DNA from: Microbacterium lacticum
GTDB taxonomy: Bacteria; Actinomycetota; Actinomycetes; Actinomycetales; Microbacteriaceae
Length of the DNA: 64,000 bases
Assembly: GCF_006716815.1 (NCBI RefSeq)
Contig: NZ_VFPS01000001.1
Location: forward strand, 1,054,001 to 1,118,000
Direction: 5' to 3'
Shown: in pieces, positions 40,754-48,446 of the stretch
How positions within the stretch are numbered: the stretch's first letter is position 1
Layout: every line of letters begins with the position of its first letter
Position numbers and translations under genes: made by a program
Notes under the pieces: model-generated
Database searches by the model: none
Seen by the model: only the letters and a program-made list of their open reading frames with translations
Told to the model about the DNA's origin: nothing

Positions 40754-41074
40754 GAGAACAGGGCCTTCCTCCGGCTGGTGTGTGGTCAGAGACCACCAGC
40801 ATCGAGGAAGGCCCGCCTCATGCGGCGGAGCGACCCAGAGTGGAGAATTTCGATGAGCAGAACCGAGGAATTTCAGTGAGCGCCGTCAACGGGTCGCCTT
40901 CCGACTGTGCACGAGGACAAAGTGATGCTGGAAAGGTGCCCGCGTCGCTTCGGCCAGACCGTGAGGCTCCCACGGCGATACCCCAGCTTGCGGAAGGGTC
41001 GACATGAGCGGCCGGATGGTGACCCCGCGCCACGAGTTCGATAGTTCCGCGTCTGACTGAAGCTTCTATGTCTG

Positions 41075-42169
41075 TCAAGCGGGGCTCGGTGCGGATTCTG
41101 GGACGGCGATGGCGGCCCGTGATTCGGCGGTCAGCGTGCGGTAGATCTGCCGTGCGAGGTAGCGCTTGAGGACTCGGCGGATCTCCTTCTTCGAGAGTCC
41201 TTCTGCGGTGCGTCGTTCGGCGTATGCGCGGGTCGTAGGGTCGTAGGCCATCCGAGTGACGACGGCCATGTGCAGGGCTCGGTTCAGTCGCCGGTCTCCA
41301 CCTCGGTTCAGGCGATGGCGCACTGTGTTGCCTGACGATGCAGGGATGGGGCTGACCCCGGCGAGGGAGGCGAACGCGGCCTCGTCGCGCACGCGACCGT
41401 CGTGGGACCAAGCGGCCATAGCGACGGCGGCAGTGACAGGACCGATGCCGATCTTTTCAAGGAGCACCTTTGCCGGCGACTGAGCGAGGAGCGCAGTCGT
41501 AGCCGCGATGTTCTCGGCGAGCTCGCTGTCCAGAGCGGTGATGCGTCTGGCGAGCCTCACGGCTTCGTTCCGGGCCGTTGCAATGCCGACCTCTTCATGG
41601 CGGACGCGCCAATGGGACACCTCGCCGATCTGCGTTCTCGTGAGCGGCTTGCGCGCGTCAATGCCCAGATCCACCATCCGCAGCAAGGCGAGCAGTGCGT
41701 TGACGTTGGCCGTCCGCTCGCCTGTCATCAGCTCCCGAGCAGTCACCAGTACGCGCAATCCTGCACGTACTGCGTCGTCCGAGCGCAACTGGCGCATCCG
41801 GTCGACCTCGAGGGGCAGCACGGCGGCGGCAATCCGGCGGGCGTCCAACTGATCGGACTTGCCGATTCCGCGGTTGGCTTTGGCGTTCATCCGCGCAGCT
41901 TCGACGGCCGTGTAGCCGGTGTCGGCGACGGCGCGAGCGAGTTGCGCGCCGTAGGTGGCGGCGCATTCGATCACCCACAACACCGTGAGATCGCCACCAG
42001 TTCGACGCCCTGCCCAGGCGACGGCCCGCGCCAGGCCGCTACGGGTGGTGGGGAAGGTCGCCTCCTCGATGATCTCGCCGCTCGGTGTGGCGAGGATCGA
42101 TAGGGCGTGGGTCTTGGCATGTGTGTCGACACCGATGACGAACGGGTGGGCGTGCGCGACGATAGTCAT
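41075..42169 (-). CDS. IS110-family transposase
   Basis: 364 residues. N-terminal RuvC-like DEDD domain (VIGVDTHAKTHALSI, then VIECAATYG and the segment KSDQLDARRIA) and a C-terminal Tnp20 domain with the active serine region (GVSPIPASSGNTVRHRLNRGG). It moves without long inverted repeats under the guidance of a bridge RNA. Element ends could not be fixed by eye. The noncoding stretch upstream of its start (42170-42330) is strongly structured. Confidence 0.92.
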   Translation of the reverse strand: MTIVAHAHPFVIGVDTHAKTHALSILATPSGEIIEEATFPTTRSGLARAVAWAGRRTGGDLTVLWVIECAATYGAQLARAVADTGYTAVEAARMNAKANRGIGKSDQLDARRIAAAVLPLEVDRMRQLRSDDAVRAGLRVLVTARELMTGERTANVNALLALLRMVDLGIDARKPLTRTQIGEVSHWRVRHEEVGIATARNEAVRLARRITALDSELAENIAATTALLAQSPAKVLLEKIGIGPVTAAVAMAAWSHDGRVRDEAAFASLAGVSPIPASSGNTVRHRLNRGGDRRLNRALHMAVVTRMAYDPTTRAYAERRTAEGLSKKEIRRVLKRYLARQIYRTLTAESRAAIAVPESAPSPA

Positions 42170-42184
42170 TGCGGCTCGGTCCTT

Positions 42185-42270
42185 CCTACTTGAGACAGAT
42201 GGGCTGGCCGCGACGGCCAGTGCCAGCCCGGGTAGGAGTCATTTCGGGGCAGGACTGTGATGAGTCACAG
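42185..42270 (-). ncRNA. Candidate IS110 bridge RNA region
   Basis: Directly upstream of the IS110 transposase start. A composite stem pairs CCTAC (42185-42189) with GTAGG (42232-42236) and GGGCTGGC (42201-42208) with GCCAGCCC (42222-42229); a competing hairpin CTGGCC/GGCCAG lies inside. A second hairpin is CTGTGA-tgag-TCACAG (42255-42270). IS110 elements encode a bridge RNA in their noncoding end, so location and structure fit. The rest of 42271-42560 has no gene. Confidence 0.45.
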
Positions 42271-42560
42271 CCTCGCTACGGCGGGGCTGGACAAGCTTCT
42301 GATCAGGTCACCGAGGTGGGCCGGGATGGCGCTGGCCGACCTGCTTCCGCTGGACAATTCAGTTCGAGGACACCGCTCACACAGGTCAGTCACCTATTGG
42401 GTCACAGCAGTTACAGCCGGCCAACGCCATCCATCAGCAGCCGGTCCCGGACCAGCCACCTCAAGACTCACAGTCTCCTGTGCTCCATTCGATACGTGCG
42501 GCGAAGCGCGCTGTCGTCCGTCGGCTCGGCGCGTACCTGACGGCGAGGGGAAGGAGCAGC

Positions 42561-43295
42561 ATGGACAAGCAGATCGATGGGCAGCTTGCGTTCGACTTCG
42601 ACCAGTTCGCCCGCGAGGAGGCCCGCGACCGGTTGGATGAATGGTCGGGCGCTCCGCTGCGCTTCACGCAGGACTACTACCCGCCGGCTGCGATTGACGA
42701 GGCCTTCGATCACTGGGTCTTCATCAACGGTCATCACGGGTCTCACGCGCGCAGTCACATGTGGCATCGGATGATGTGGAACGCTGGAGCGGTGGAGTTC
42801 GGTGACCATCGCGGCGAGATGTTCAGTGCCGAGTTGAGGCCCGAGCACGGGCAGGAAGGGCCGGGCGGTCTGCTTGAGCAGATGGTGTGCGAGCCGTGCC
42901 AGTGGCACGCGATCGACGAGGATGAGAATTCCGTCGTCGAGCAGTGGCATGACCACGCCGTTCCGGGCTGGCGTGAGCTTCCCGTCGTGCCGGCGTCGGT
43001 GCGCGTGCGTGACGGGTCGAAAATGACGAAGCTCGCACTTGCCTGGATTCGGGAGCGCTACCCGGAGCATATGCAGGTGCCGGGTGCTCCGATCATCACC
43101 GAACGCCAGCCGTACGGCACTCGTCACGTCGCCGGCTACTCGCCGTGGAACGGGTACGACCTCTCGCACACGGCCCTGGACTGCCCCGCCCGACTATCCA
43201 ACGGGCGAGCCATTCGAAGGGATGTGCCGCCGTTCACACCAGCAAGGACAGCCTCCGACCGTGATCTTCCGGGTGCCAAGAGCTTGACGAGTTGA
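42561..43295 (+). CDS. DUF6349-like protein of mobile elements
   Basis: 244 residues. The His/Trp-rich central part (WVFINGHHGSHARSHMWHRMM), a CEPC pair and the segment YSPWNGYDLSHTALDC are distinctive; I tentatively place it in DUF6349, seen on actinobacterial plasmids and integrative elements, function unknown. AAGGAG lies 5 nt before the ATG. After about residue 212 the frame looks unnatural, while the +2 frame reads PDYPTGEPFEGMCRRSH to a stop at 43287, so a frameshift in the GCCCCGCCCG run near 43180 is possible. Confidence 0.6.
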   Translation: MDKQIDGQLAFDFDQFAREEARDRLDEWSGAPLRFTQDYYPPAAIDEAFDHWVFINGHHGSHARSHMWHRMMWNAGAVEFGDHRGEMFSAELRPEHGQEGPGGLLEQMVCEPCQWHAIDEDENSVVEQWHDHAVPGWRELPVVPASVRVRDGSKMTKLALAWIRERYPEHMQVPGAPIITERQPYGTRHVAGYSPWNGYDLSHTALDCPARLSNGRAIRRDVPPFTPARTASDRDLPGAKSLTS

Positions 43296-43427
43296 TGCCG
43301 AAGCCAGCTACTGCGATTGCACGATCGCGCATCCAATGACTTCAAGTCCTTCGTAGCGAGGAAGCGAGCGGTCTGGTCGCGAAGCCACGTGGTTGCGAGT
43401 CCCGTGCGCTGAGAGCATGATTTCTAC

Positions 43428-44012
43428 ATGGACGCTCCGATGGAAAATCTCCGTGCTCTCCGTGATGAACTGGAGCACCGTGGGTGGGTAGTCACATGCT
43501 TCCCGTTCGTCTATAAGAAGCACAAGTACTTCGTCCTGGTCGAGAGATATGTTCCACCTGCACAGGTTCCGAAAGGACAGCTTGTTCAGCTCACGTTCGT
43601 CGACAGTCAGGACACGAGCAATACCTTGTCTGGCCCGGCCAACAGGTACAAGATCGACGTCGCCGTGAAACACCTGCGCAAATTCTTCGGCGTCGAATGG
43701 GCCGAAAACCTGGGAGATTTCATGAGCCAGTTTTATGTGCACTTTGGAAGACTCGTACCCTCAACCCTGCCATTACATCTCGGGGTCGAAGAGCAGGACG
43801 TCGTAGTCCGTCAACTCGACAATAGTGATAGCGAGGATCCGCGCAAGCGGTTCTGCTACACGGTGCGTCGGAACGGCCTTCGCGCTGGCGGAAAGGTTGG
43901 CAGGCGGTCACCTTTCAACTCTCAGAAGACGGATATGCTTCGACCTGCACTGTACGAGCACTTTAAGAACGACGAACACATCAGTTTCGTCTACTCCGTC
44001 AATCCAGAAGAT
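43428..44012 (+). pseudogene. Hypothetical protein interrupted by IS3 (5' part)
   Basis: 195 codons of an unrecognised 209-residue protein, AT-richer than its neighbours: GWVVTCFPFVYKKHKYFVLVERY near the start, then FRKFFGVEW-like and YTVRRNGLRAGG segments. It has some look of the DUF6037 group, unproven. The IS3 at 44013 cuts it after ...VNPED. Removing the IS and one GAT gives EQTDEQILDRFAGR and a stop at 45360-45362. In the present DNA translation runs 14 codons into the IS end. Confidence 0.8.
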
Positions 44013-44083
44013 GGGAATGCTGAAGCTTTGGTTGACTCTGGGACTGCTTTGATTTGAAGGATCGGGGCGGGAAGGATGAAGTC

Positions 44084-44395
44084 ATGCCGGTGAAGTTTTC
44101 GGAGGAGTTCAAGCGCGACGCGGTCGCTCTGGTGCTCACGCAGGGAATGTCGCAGAAGCAGGTCTGCGCGGATATGGGGATCTCGAAGTCGGCGTTGCAG
44201 GCGTGGGTGCGTAACGTCGAGCTGGCCGGCCGCGGGATCGCGCCGGCGGCGTCGAGCGATCGGGACGGGCAGCGTGAGCAGGCGAAGATGCTCAAGCGGA
44301 TCCGCGAGTTGGAGATGGAGAACGAGATCCTCCGGAAGGCCGCGGCGTATCTTTCGCAAGCGAACCTTCGGATCGGTGCTGCGTCCCCAAAATAG
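44084..44395 (+). CDS. IS3 OrfA (helix-turn-helix)
   Basis: 103 residues: an HTH (KRDAVALVLTQGMSQKQVCAD, SKSALQAWVRN) and a C-terminal leucine-zipper-like stretch (MLKRIRELEMENEILRKAAAYL). AAGGATG precedes the ATG. Its TAG overlaps the GTG of OrfB (TAGTG). Confidence 0.9.
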   Translation: MPVKFSEEFKRDAVALVLTQGMSQKQVCADMGISKSALQAWVRNVELAGRGIAPAASSDRDGQREQAKMLKRIRELEMENEILRKAAAYLSQANLRIGAASPK

Positions 44396-45282
44396 TGTTC
44401 CCGCTCGTCCGTGAACTGGCTGCGGCCGGCGCCCCCGTGAGGGTGTCGGTCGCGGTGGCGTGCAGGGTCCTCGGCTTCTCCAAGCAGGCGTACTACCAGT
44501 GGCTGGCCAATCCGGTCAGCGATCGCGACTGGGACGAGGCGCATCTGATCAACGCTGCCCGGGACGTGTGGGATGAGGACCGTTGTCAGGGGTACCGGCT
44601 CATCTCCGACGAACTCGTCGACGACGGCTGGCAGGTGTCTGAGCGTCGCGTGTGGCGGGTGTGCTCGCAGGAGGGCATGTTCTCGGCCGCGCACCGCCGC
44701 AAGGGCTCTCGGAAGCATCGCCGGCCGGGTCCTGCCGTGCACGACGACCATGTCAGACGTGACTTCACCGCCGACCGGCCCAACGAGTTGTGGCTCACCG
44801 ACATCACCGAACACCGAACCGGTGAGGGCAAGGTGTACTTGTGCGCGGTCAAGGACGTGTTCAGCAACCGGATCGTGGGCTACTCGATCAGCGACCGGAT
44901 GAAGGCCCGACTGGCCGTTGACGCGCTCACCGACGCATTCCACCGGCGCGGTAAGCCAGCCGGGGTGACGGTGCATTCCGATAGAGGCAGTCAATTTCGA
45001 AGCCGTAGATTCCGGCGTGCCCTTCGACACTTCGGGCTGCGCGGATCGATGGGCAGAGTCGGCGCGTGCGCGGACAACGCGGCCATGGAGAACTGGTTCA
45101 GTCTGCTGCAGAAGAACGTCCTCAACCAGCAGCAGTGGACCACCCGTGACGAGCTTCGCCTCGCGATCGTGTACTGGATCGAGGCACGCTACCACCGATG
45201 CCGCCGTCAACGAAGACTCGGGAAGTTGACGCCCATCGAGTTCGAGACCATCATGAAACACCCCGCCTGCCTGGCGGGATAA
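44395..45282 (+). CDS. IS3 OrfB transposase
   Basis: 295 residues of the IS3 DDE transposase: GFSKQAYYQW near the start, then the rve core with D in LWLTDITEHRTG, HSDRGSQF and Glu in NAAMENWFSLLQKN. Probably made as an OrfAB frameshift product with OrfA. Intact. Confidence 0.92.
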   Translation: MFPLVRELAAAGAPVRVSVAVACRVLGFSKQAYYQWLANPVSDRDWDEAHLINAARDVWDEDRCQGYRLISDELVDDGWQVSERRVWRVCSQEGMFSAAHRRKGSRKHRRPGPAVHDDHVRRDFTADRPNELWLTDITEHRTGEGKVYLCAVKDVFSNRIVGYSISDRMKARLAVDALTDAFHRRGKPAGVTVHSDRGSQFRSRRFRRALRHFGLRGSMGRVGACADNAAMENWFSLLQKNVLNQQQWTTRDELRLAIVYWIEARYHRCRRQRRLGKLTPIEFETIMKHPACLAG

Positions 45283-45317
45283 GGAAACGAGTCAACCAAA
45301 GGCTCAGCATTCCCGAT

Positions 45318-45362
45318 GAACAGACTGACGAACAGATTCTCGACCGTTTCGCGGGTAGGTAA
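45318..45362 (+). pseudogene. 3' end of the IS3-interrupted hypothetical gene
   Basis: Fifteen codons (EQTDEQILDRFAGR plus TAA) that continue the frame of the gene broken at 44012 once the IS3 and one GAT are removed. The ISL3 element begins two bases after the stop. Confidence 0.75.
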
Positions 45363-45363
45363 C

Positions 45364-46825
45364 GGGCTCTTCGGACTTTAGGTGGGGGTGGTGGGGTCGA
45401 GGCCGCCGGCGATGAGGAGCATGCGGAGGCGGTAGTTGTGCCGGTTGCGATAGCCGCGGGCGAGGCGCCGGTGCAGCTCGATGATTCCGTTGATCGCCTC
45501 GGTGCCGCCGTTGTTCGCGCGCCCGGTCGCGAAATACGCGAGGAACGCTGACCGCCACCGGCGCAGGGTGCGACCGAGGCGGGCGATCTCCGGGATCGGG
45601 CAGGTGTGGAATGTCTCGGCGACTCGCTCCGCGATTCGGCGGCCCTCGGCGAGATCCTTCGCGTGGTAGGCGGATCGCAGTTGCTGCGCGCACTGCCACG
45701 CAACGAACACCTCGTCGTGCGCAGGATCTGCCTCGATCGCCGCGGCCAGCCTAACTCGCTGCTCGTCGGTGAGGTTCTCCGCTCCGGCGCGCAGGATGGT
45801 CTGGATCCCGTAGAGCGGCTCTCCCTTGCGTCCGCGGTGGCCGAGCGTGTCGTGTTGCACTCTGCGGCGGACCTCGTCGACCGCGGCGGTGCCGAGTTTC
45901 ACGACATGGAACGCGTCGAGCACCGCGACAGCGTCTTCCAGCTTGTCGTTGATCGCGGTCTTGTATCCGGCGAAGGGATCCAACGCCGCCACCTCCACGT
46001 TTTTCCGGAACGCGTCGCCGCGCTCACCGAGCCAAGTCGCGTAGGCCTTCCCGGACCGGCCGGGTACGAGATCCAGTAGCCGCGCACGCACCCGGCCGTG
46101 CTCGTCGCGGGTGAGGTCGACCATCCCCGTCAGTTCCTTCGGACCGCGCTTGCGTGGATCGACGTGATGCCAGACATGCTCGTCGACACCGAGCGTCGTG
46201 ACGCCATCGAACCGGGATTCGTCCGCGGCGAGGCGCACGAGTTCGGGCTCGACGGCGCGCCACACGGTCTTCCACGATGTTCCGAGCTGACGGGCGAGCC
46301 CAGCGATGGTCGCGTGCTCGCCTCGTAGCTGTCCGATAGCCCAGGCGATAGTGCGCTTCGTGATCGACCCCCGGTGAGCGACCAGCGACGGGATCTGCTC
46401 GACGAAGGTCTTTCGCGCACAGTCTGCATCGTCGCACCGGAAGACGCGCTGCCGCCACACGATCCGAACCCGCGCGACACCGGGCACGTCGTTCAGCACT
46501 CGACGGCGGCGCCCACGACCGACGGCGACGACCCCGCACGACGGGCACCCGGTGGGCGCCGCGGGACTCGATACCCTCACCACCAGCAGCCCGTCGCGGC
46601 GGTCGACGTGCTCAACATGGACGCCGTCAAGGCCAAACAACAGATCGCAACGCGGGCACGGACAAGTGGCAGGGCGCGAATCAGCGCACCCCGAAGTAGG
46701 GTGAAGCACGTCGAGGTCCTCGGTCGGAATCAGGGAGTTAGCGCTTCTGATCCTCCAGGGCCTCGACCCCTACCCGCCGACCATCACCCGGCGCGCCTCA
46801 CCCCCACCGAATGTCCGAAGAGCCC
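45364..46825 (-). mobile_element. ISL3-family insertion sequence, first copy
   Basis: 1462 bp with inverted ends beginning GGGCTCTTCGGAC and matching over about 28 bp. The flanks (TAGGTAAC left, GTTTGACG right) do not match, although ISL3 elements make 8-bp duplications. The left flank belongs to the hypothetical gene and the right to the methylase-helicase, so this copy sits on a deletion or rearrangement joint. Confidence 0.88.
45378..46709 (-). CDS. ISL3 transposase (first copy)
   Basis: 443 residues. An N-terminal zinc finger (CPCPRC..., CPSCG, CDDADC), HTH (HATIAGLARQLGTSWKTVWRA) and the ISL3 DDE core starting TLGVDEHVWHH, with AVLDAFHVVKL and GGTEAINGIIE. GTG start; intact. Differs clearly from the second ISL3 copy, so it is a different element of the same family. 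Confidence 0.92.
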   Translation of the reverse strand: MLHPTSGCADSRPATCPCPRCDLLFGLDGVHVEHVDRRDGLLVVRVSSPAAPTGCPSCGVVAVGRGRRRRVLNDVPGVARVRIVWRQRVFRCDDADCARKTFVEQIPSLVAHRGSITKRTIAWAIGQLRGEHATIAGLARQLGTSWKTVWRAVEPELVRLAADESRFDGVTTLGVDEHVWHHVDPRKRGPKELTGMVDLTRDEHGRVRARLLDLVPGRSGKAYATWLGERGDAFRKNVEVAALDPFAGYKTAINDKLEDAVAVLDAFHVVKLGTAAVDEVRRRVQHDTLGHRGRKGEPLYGIQTILRAGAENLTDEQRVRLAAAIEADPAHDEVFVAWQCAQQLRSAYHAKDLAEGRRIAERVAETFHTCPIPEIARLGRTLRRWRSAFLAYFATGRANNGGTEAINGIIELHRRLARGYRNRHNYRLRMLLIAGGLDPTTPT

Positions 46826-47012
46826 GTTTGACGGTCATCGCGTCATCACCTTCGGCCTGGTCGACGACGCGTTTGAGCTCGTTGATCTGCCCCTGGATGT
46901 AGGCCTGCTGCGTCTCCTGCCGCAGCGGCACCTTCGTGAACGCGGCCTGCGTCAGCAGAATCCCATCCCAATCGTTCGCCGCCGCACGCGCGACGAACTG
47001 CCGTCTTTTCTC
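46826..47012 (-). pseudogene. Methylase-helicase gene, internal piece between two ISL3 elements
   Basis: 62 codons that continue the helicase frame after the ISL3 at 47013-48438 is removed: EKRRQFVARAAANDWDGILL, then FTKVPLRQETQQAYI and INELKRVVDQ. Such a segment follows the first helicase motifs in related proteins. It is cut at 46826 by the other ISL3; the rest of the helicase is not in the window. Confidence 0.8.
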
Positions 47013-48438
47013 GGCTCTTCGGAATCAAGGGTGTAGCGAGGGTCTGAAACCTCCGGCCTCGAGCAGGCTCCTGGCTGTGTAGTTCGCGAGGTTGCGGAAG
47101 CCGAGCGCGGAGCCGCGGAGATGCTCGAGTCGGCCGTTGATCGCCTCTGTCGGACCGTTGCTCGTGCCGGGCAGGTCGAAGAACGCGAGGACGTCCGCGG
47201 CGCGCTGCTTCAACGTCCGACCGAGCCGGCGAATCTCGGCCAGCATCGCGGGGACGCCACTGCTGACGGAATCGATCACCGACCGCATCATCTCCTTCGC
47301 CTTCTTCTTGTCGGGTTCGCGGTAGGCGGCGACGATGCGCTGGTAGATGCCCCAGGTCGCTTCGACCTCGACGTGCTCCTCGACCGCGAACACCGCGTCC
47401 AGCCGTGCAGTCTGCTTCTCGGTGAGGAAGCTCACGCCGGTGTGGAGGGTGCGGCGGACCCCGTAGAGCGGGTCCCCGGCGTGACCGCGGTGCCCGAGAG
47501 TGTCCTGCTGAACCCTCTGCCGGGTCCGGTCCAGGGCGTCACCGGCGAGCCGGACGACATGGAACGGATCCATCACCGGGACCGCGTCGGGGAGTTCCTC
47601 GGACGCGGCGGTCTTGAACCCACTGAACCCATCCATCGCGACCACTTCGATCTGCTTCGACCACTCCTTGGGCCGGGCGGCGAGCCACTGCTTGAACACC
47701 GCCTTCGACCGACCCTCGACCATCTCCAGCAGCCGTGCGGGACCTGTCTTGTTGCGGGCGGGCGTGAGGTCGATGATCACGGTCACGTACTTGTCACCGA
47801 ACCGTGCGTGACGCCAGACGTGCTCGTCGACGCCGATCGTGGTGACGCCGTCGAACCTGGCCGGATCGTCGATCAGCCGCCGCTTGCCCTCGGCGAGGAT
47901 CGCGGTGTTCGCGGTGTGCCACGACACCCCCAGGCCTGCCGCGGCGCGGGAGACGGTGAGGTGGTCGACCACGATCGCCTTCAGCGCCCACCCGACCCCG
48001 CCGCGGGAGATCTTCGCCCGCGGCGCCGCCGCGTTCGTCGTGTCCTGCCGCCAGGTGCGGCGGCAGTGGCCGCACCGGTAGCGGCGTACCCGCACCAGCA
48101 GCGTCGTGGGCCGGTGACCGAACGGCTCGTGCGCGAGCGGACGCGTCACGGTGTCGCGCGGCACGCCCTCGGCGCCACACTTCCGACACCACGGGTCATC
48201 GTCAACGACGCGGCACTCGAGTACCGCCCGGTCGGGCTCGATCAACTGGCCGATGGCTTCGAGGCCGAGCTCATCGAGACGGCAGAACGTGGTGAGGTCA
48301 GGGGTCGCGAACGTAGGGTGGCGCAAGTCGAGGTCTTCCGGCAGATGGGCAGTGTGAGAACTTCCATCCTGGAAGACCTCGACGTCTATCCGCGAACCAG
48401 CCGCCGACCCTCGACTACACCCTCAACTGCGAAGAGCC
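47013..48438 (-). mobile_element. ISL3-family insertion sequence, second copy
   Basis: 1426 bp, ends GGCTCTTCG with AGGGTGTAG further in, flanked by a perfect 8-bp duplication CTTTTCTC (47005-47012 and 48439-48446). Inserted into the methylase-helicase gene. Confidence 0.93.
47025..48326 (-). CDS. ISL3 transposase (second copy)
   Basis: 433 residues: zinc-finger start (WCRKCGAEG, CGHCRRTW), HTH (SRAAAGLGVSWHTANTAIL) and DDE core (TTIGVDEHVWRH, VMDPFHVVRL, GPTEAINGRLE). Intact and flanked by normal ends, so potentially active. Confidence 0.92.
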   Translation of the reverse strand: MRHPTFATPDLTTFCRLDELGLEAIGQLIEPDRAVLECRVVDDDPWCRKCGAEGVPRDTVTRPLAHEPFGHRPTTLLVRVRRYRCGHCRRTWRQDTTNAAAPRAKISRGGVGWALKAIVVDHLTVSRAAAGLGVSWHTANTAILAEGKRRLIDDPARFDGVTTIGVDEHVWRHARFGDKYVTVIIDLTPARNKTGPARLLEMVEGRSKAVFKQWLAARPKEWSKQIEVVAMDGFSGFKTAASEELPDAVPVMDPFHVVRLAGDALDRTRQRVQQDTLGHRGHAGDPLYGVRRTLHTGVSFLTEKQTARLDAVFAVEEHVEVEATWGIYQRIVAAYREPDKKKAKEMMRSVIDSVSSGVPAMLAEIRRLGRTLKQRAADVLAFFDLPGTSNGPTEAINGRLEHLRGSALGFRNLANYTARSLLEAGGFRPSLHP

Positions 48439-48446
48439 CTTTTCTC

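Larger units (their letters stand above)
38549..40888 (-). mobile_element. IS21-family insertion sequence
   Basis: 2340 bp with ends TGATGGCGCTCATCGAAATT and (complement) TGACGGCGCTCACTGAAATT; about 50-bp inverted ends each contain two copies of a GCTCA..GAATTC-type repeat. Flanked by ACGG at 38545-38548 and 40889-40892. Carries istA and istB. The 186 bases between its right end and the IS110 transposase hold no recognisable gene. Confidence 0.93.
44013..45314 (+). mobile_element. IS3-family insertion sequence (first)
   Basis: 1302 bp. Both ends carry GGGAATGCTGA followed by TTTGGTTGACTC in inverted orientation. Flanked by the 3-bp duplication GAT (44010-44012 and 45315-45317). Confidence 0.92.

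Noticed and set aside
45356..46833. 8-bp target duplication for the first ISL3
   Set aside because: Flanks TAGGTAAC and GTTTGACG do not match even allowing shifted ends.
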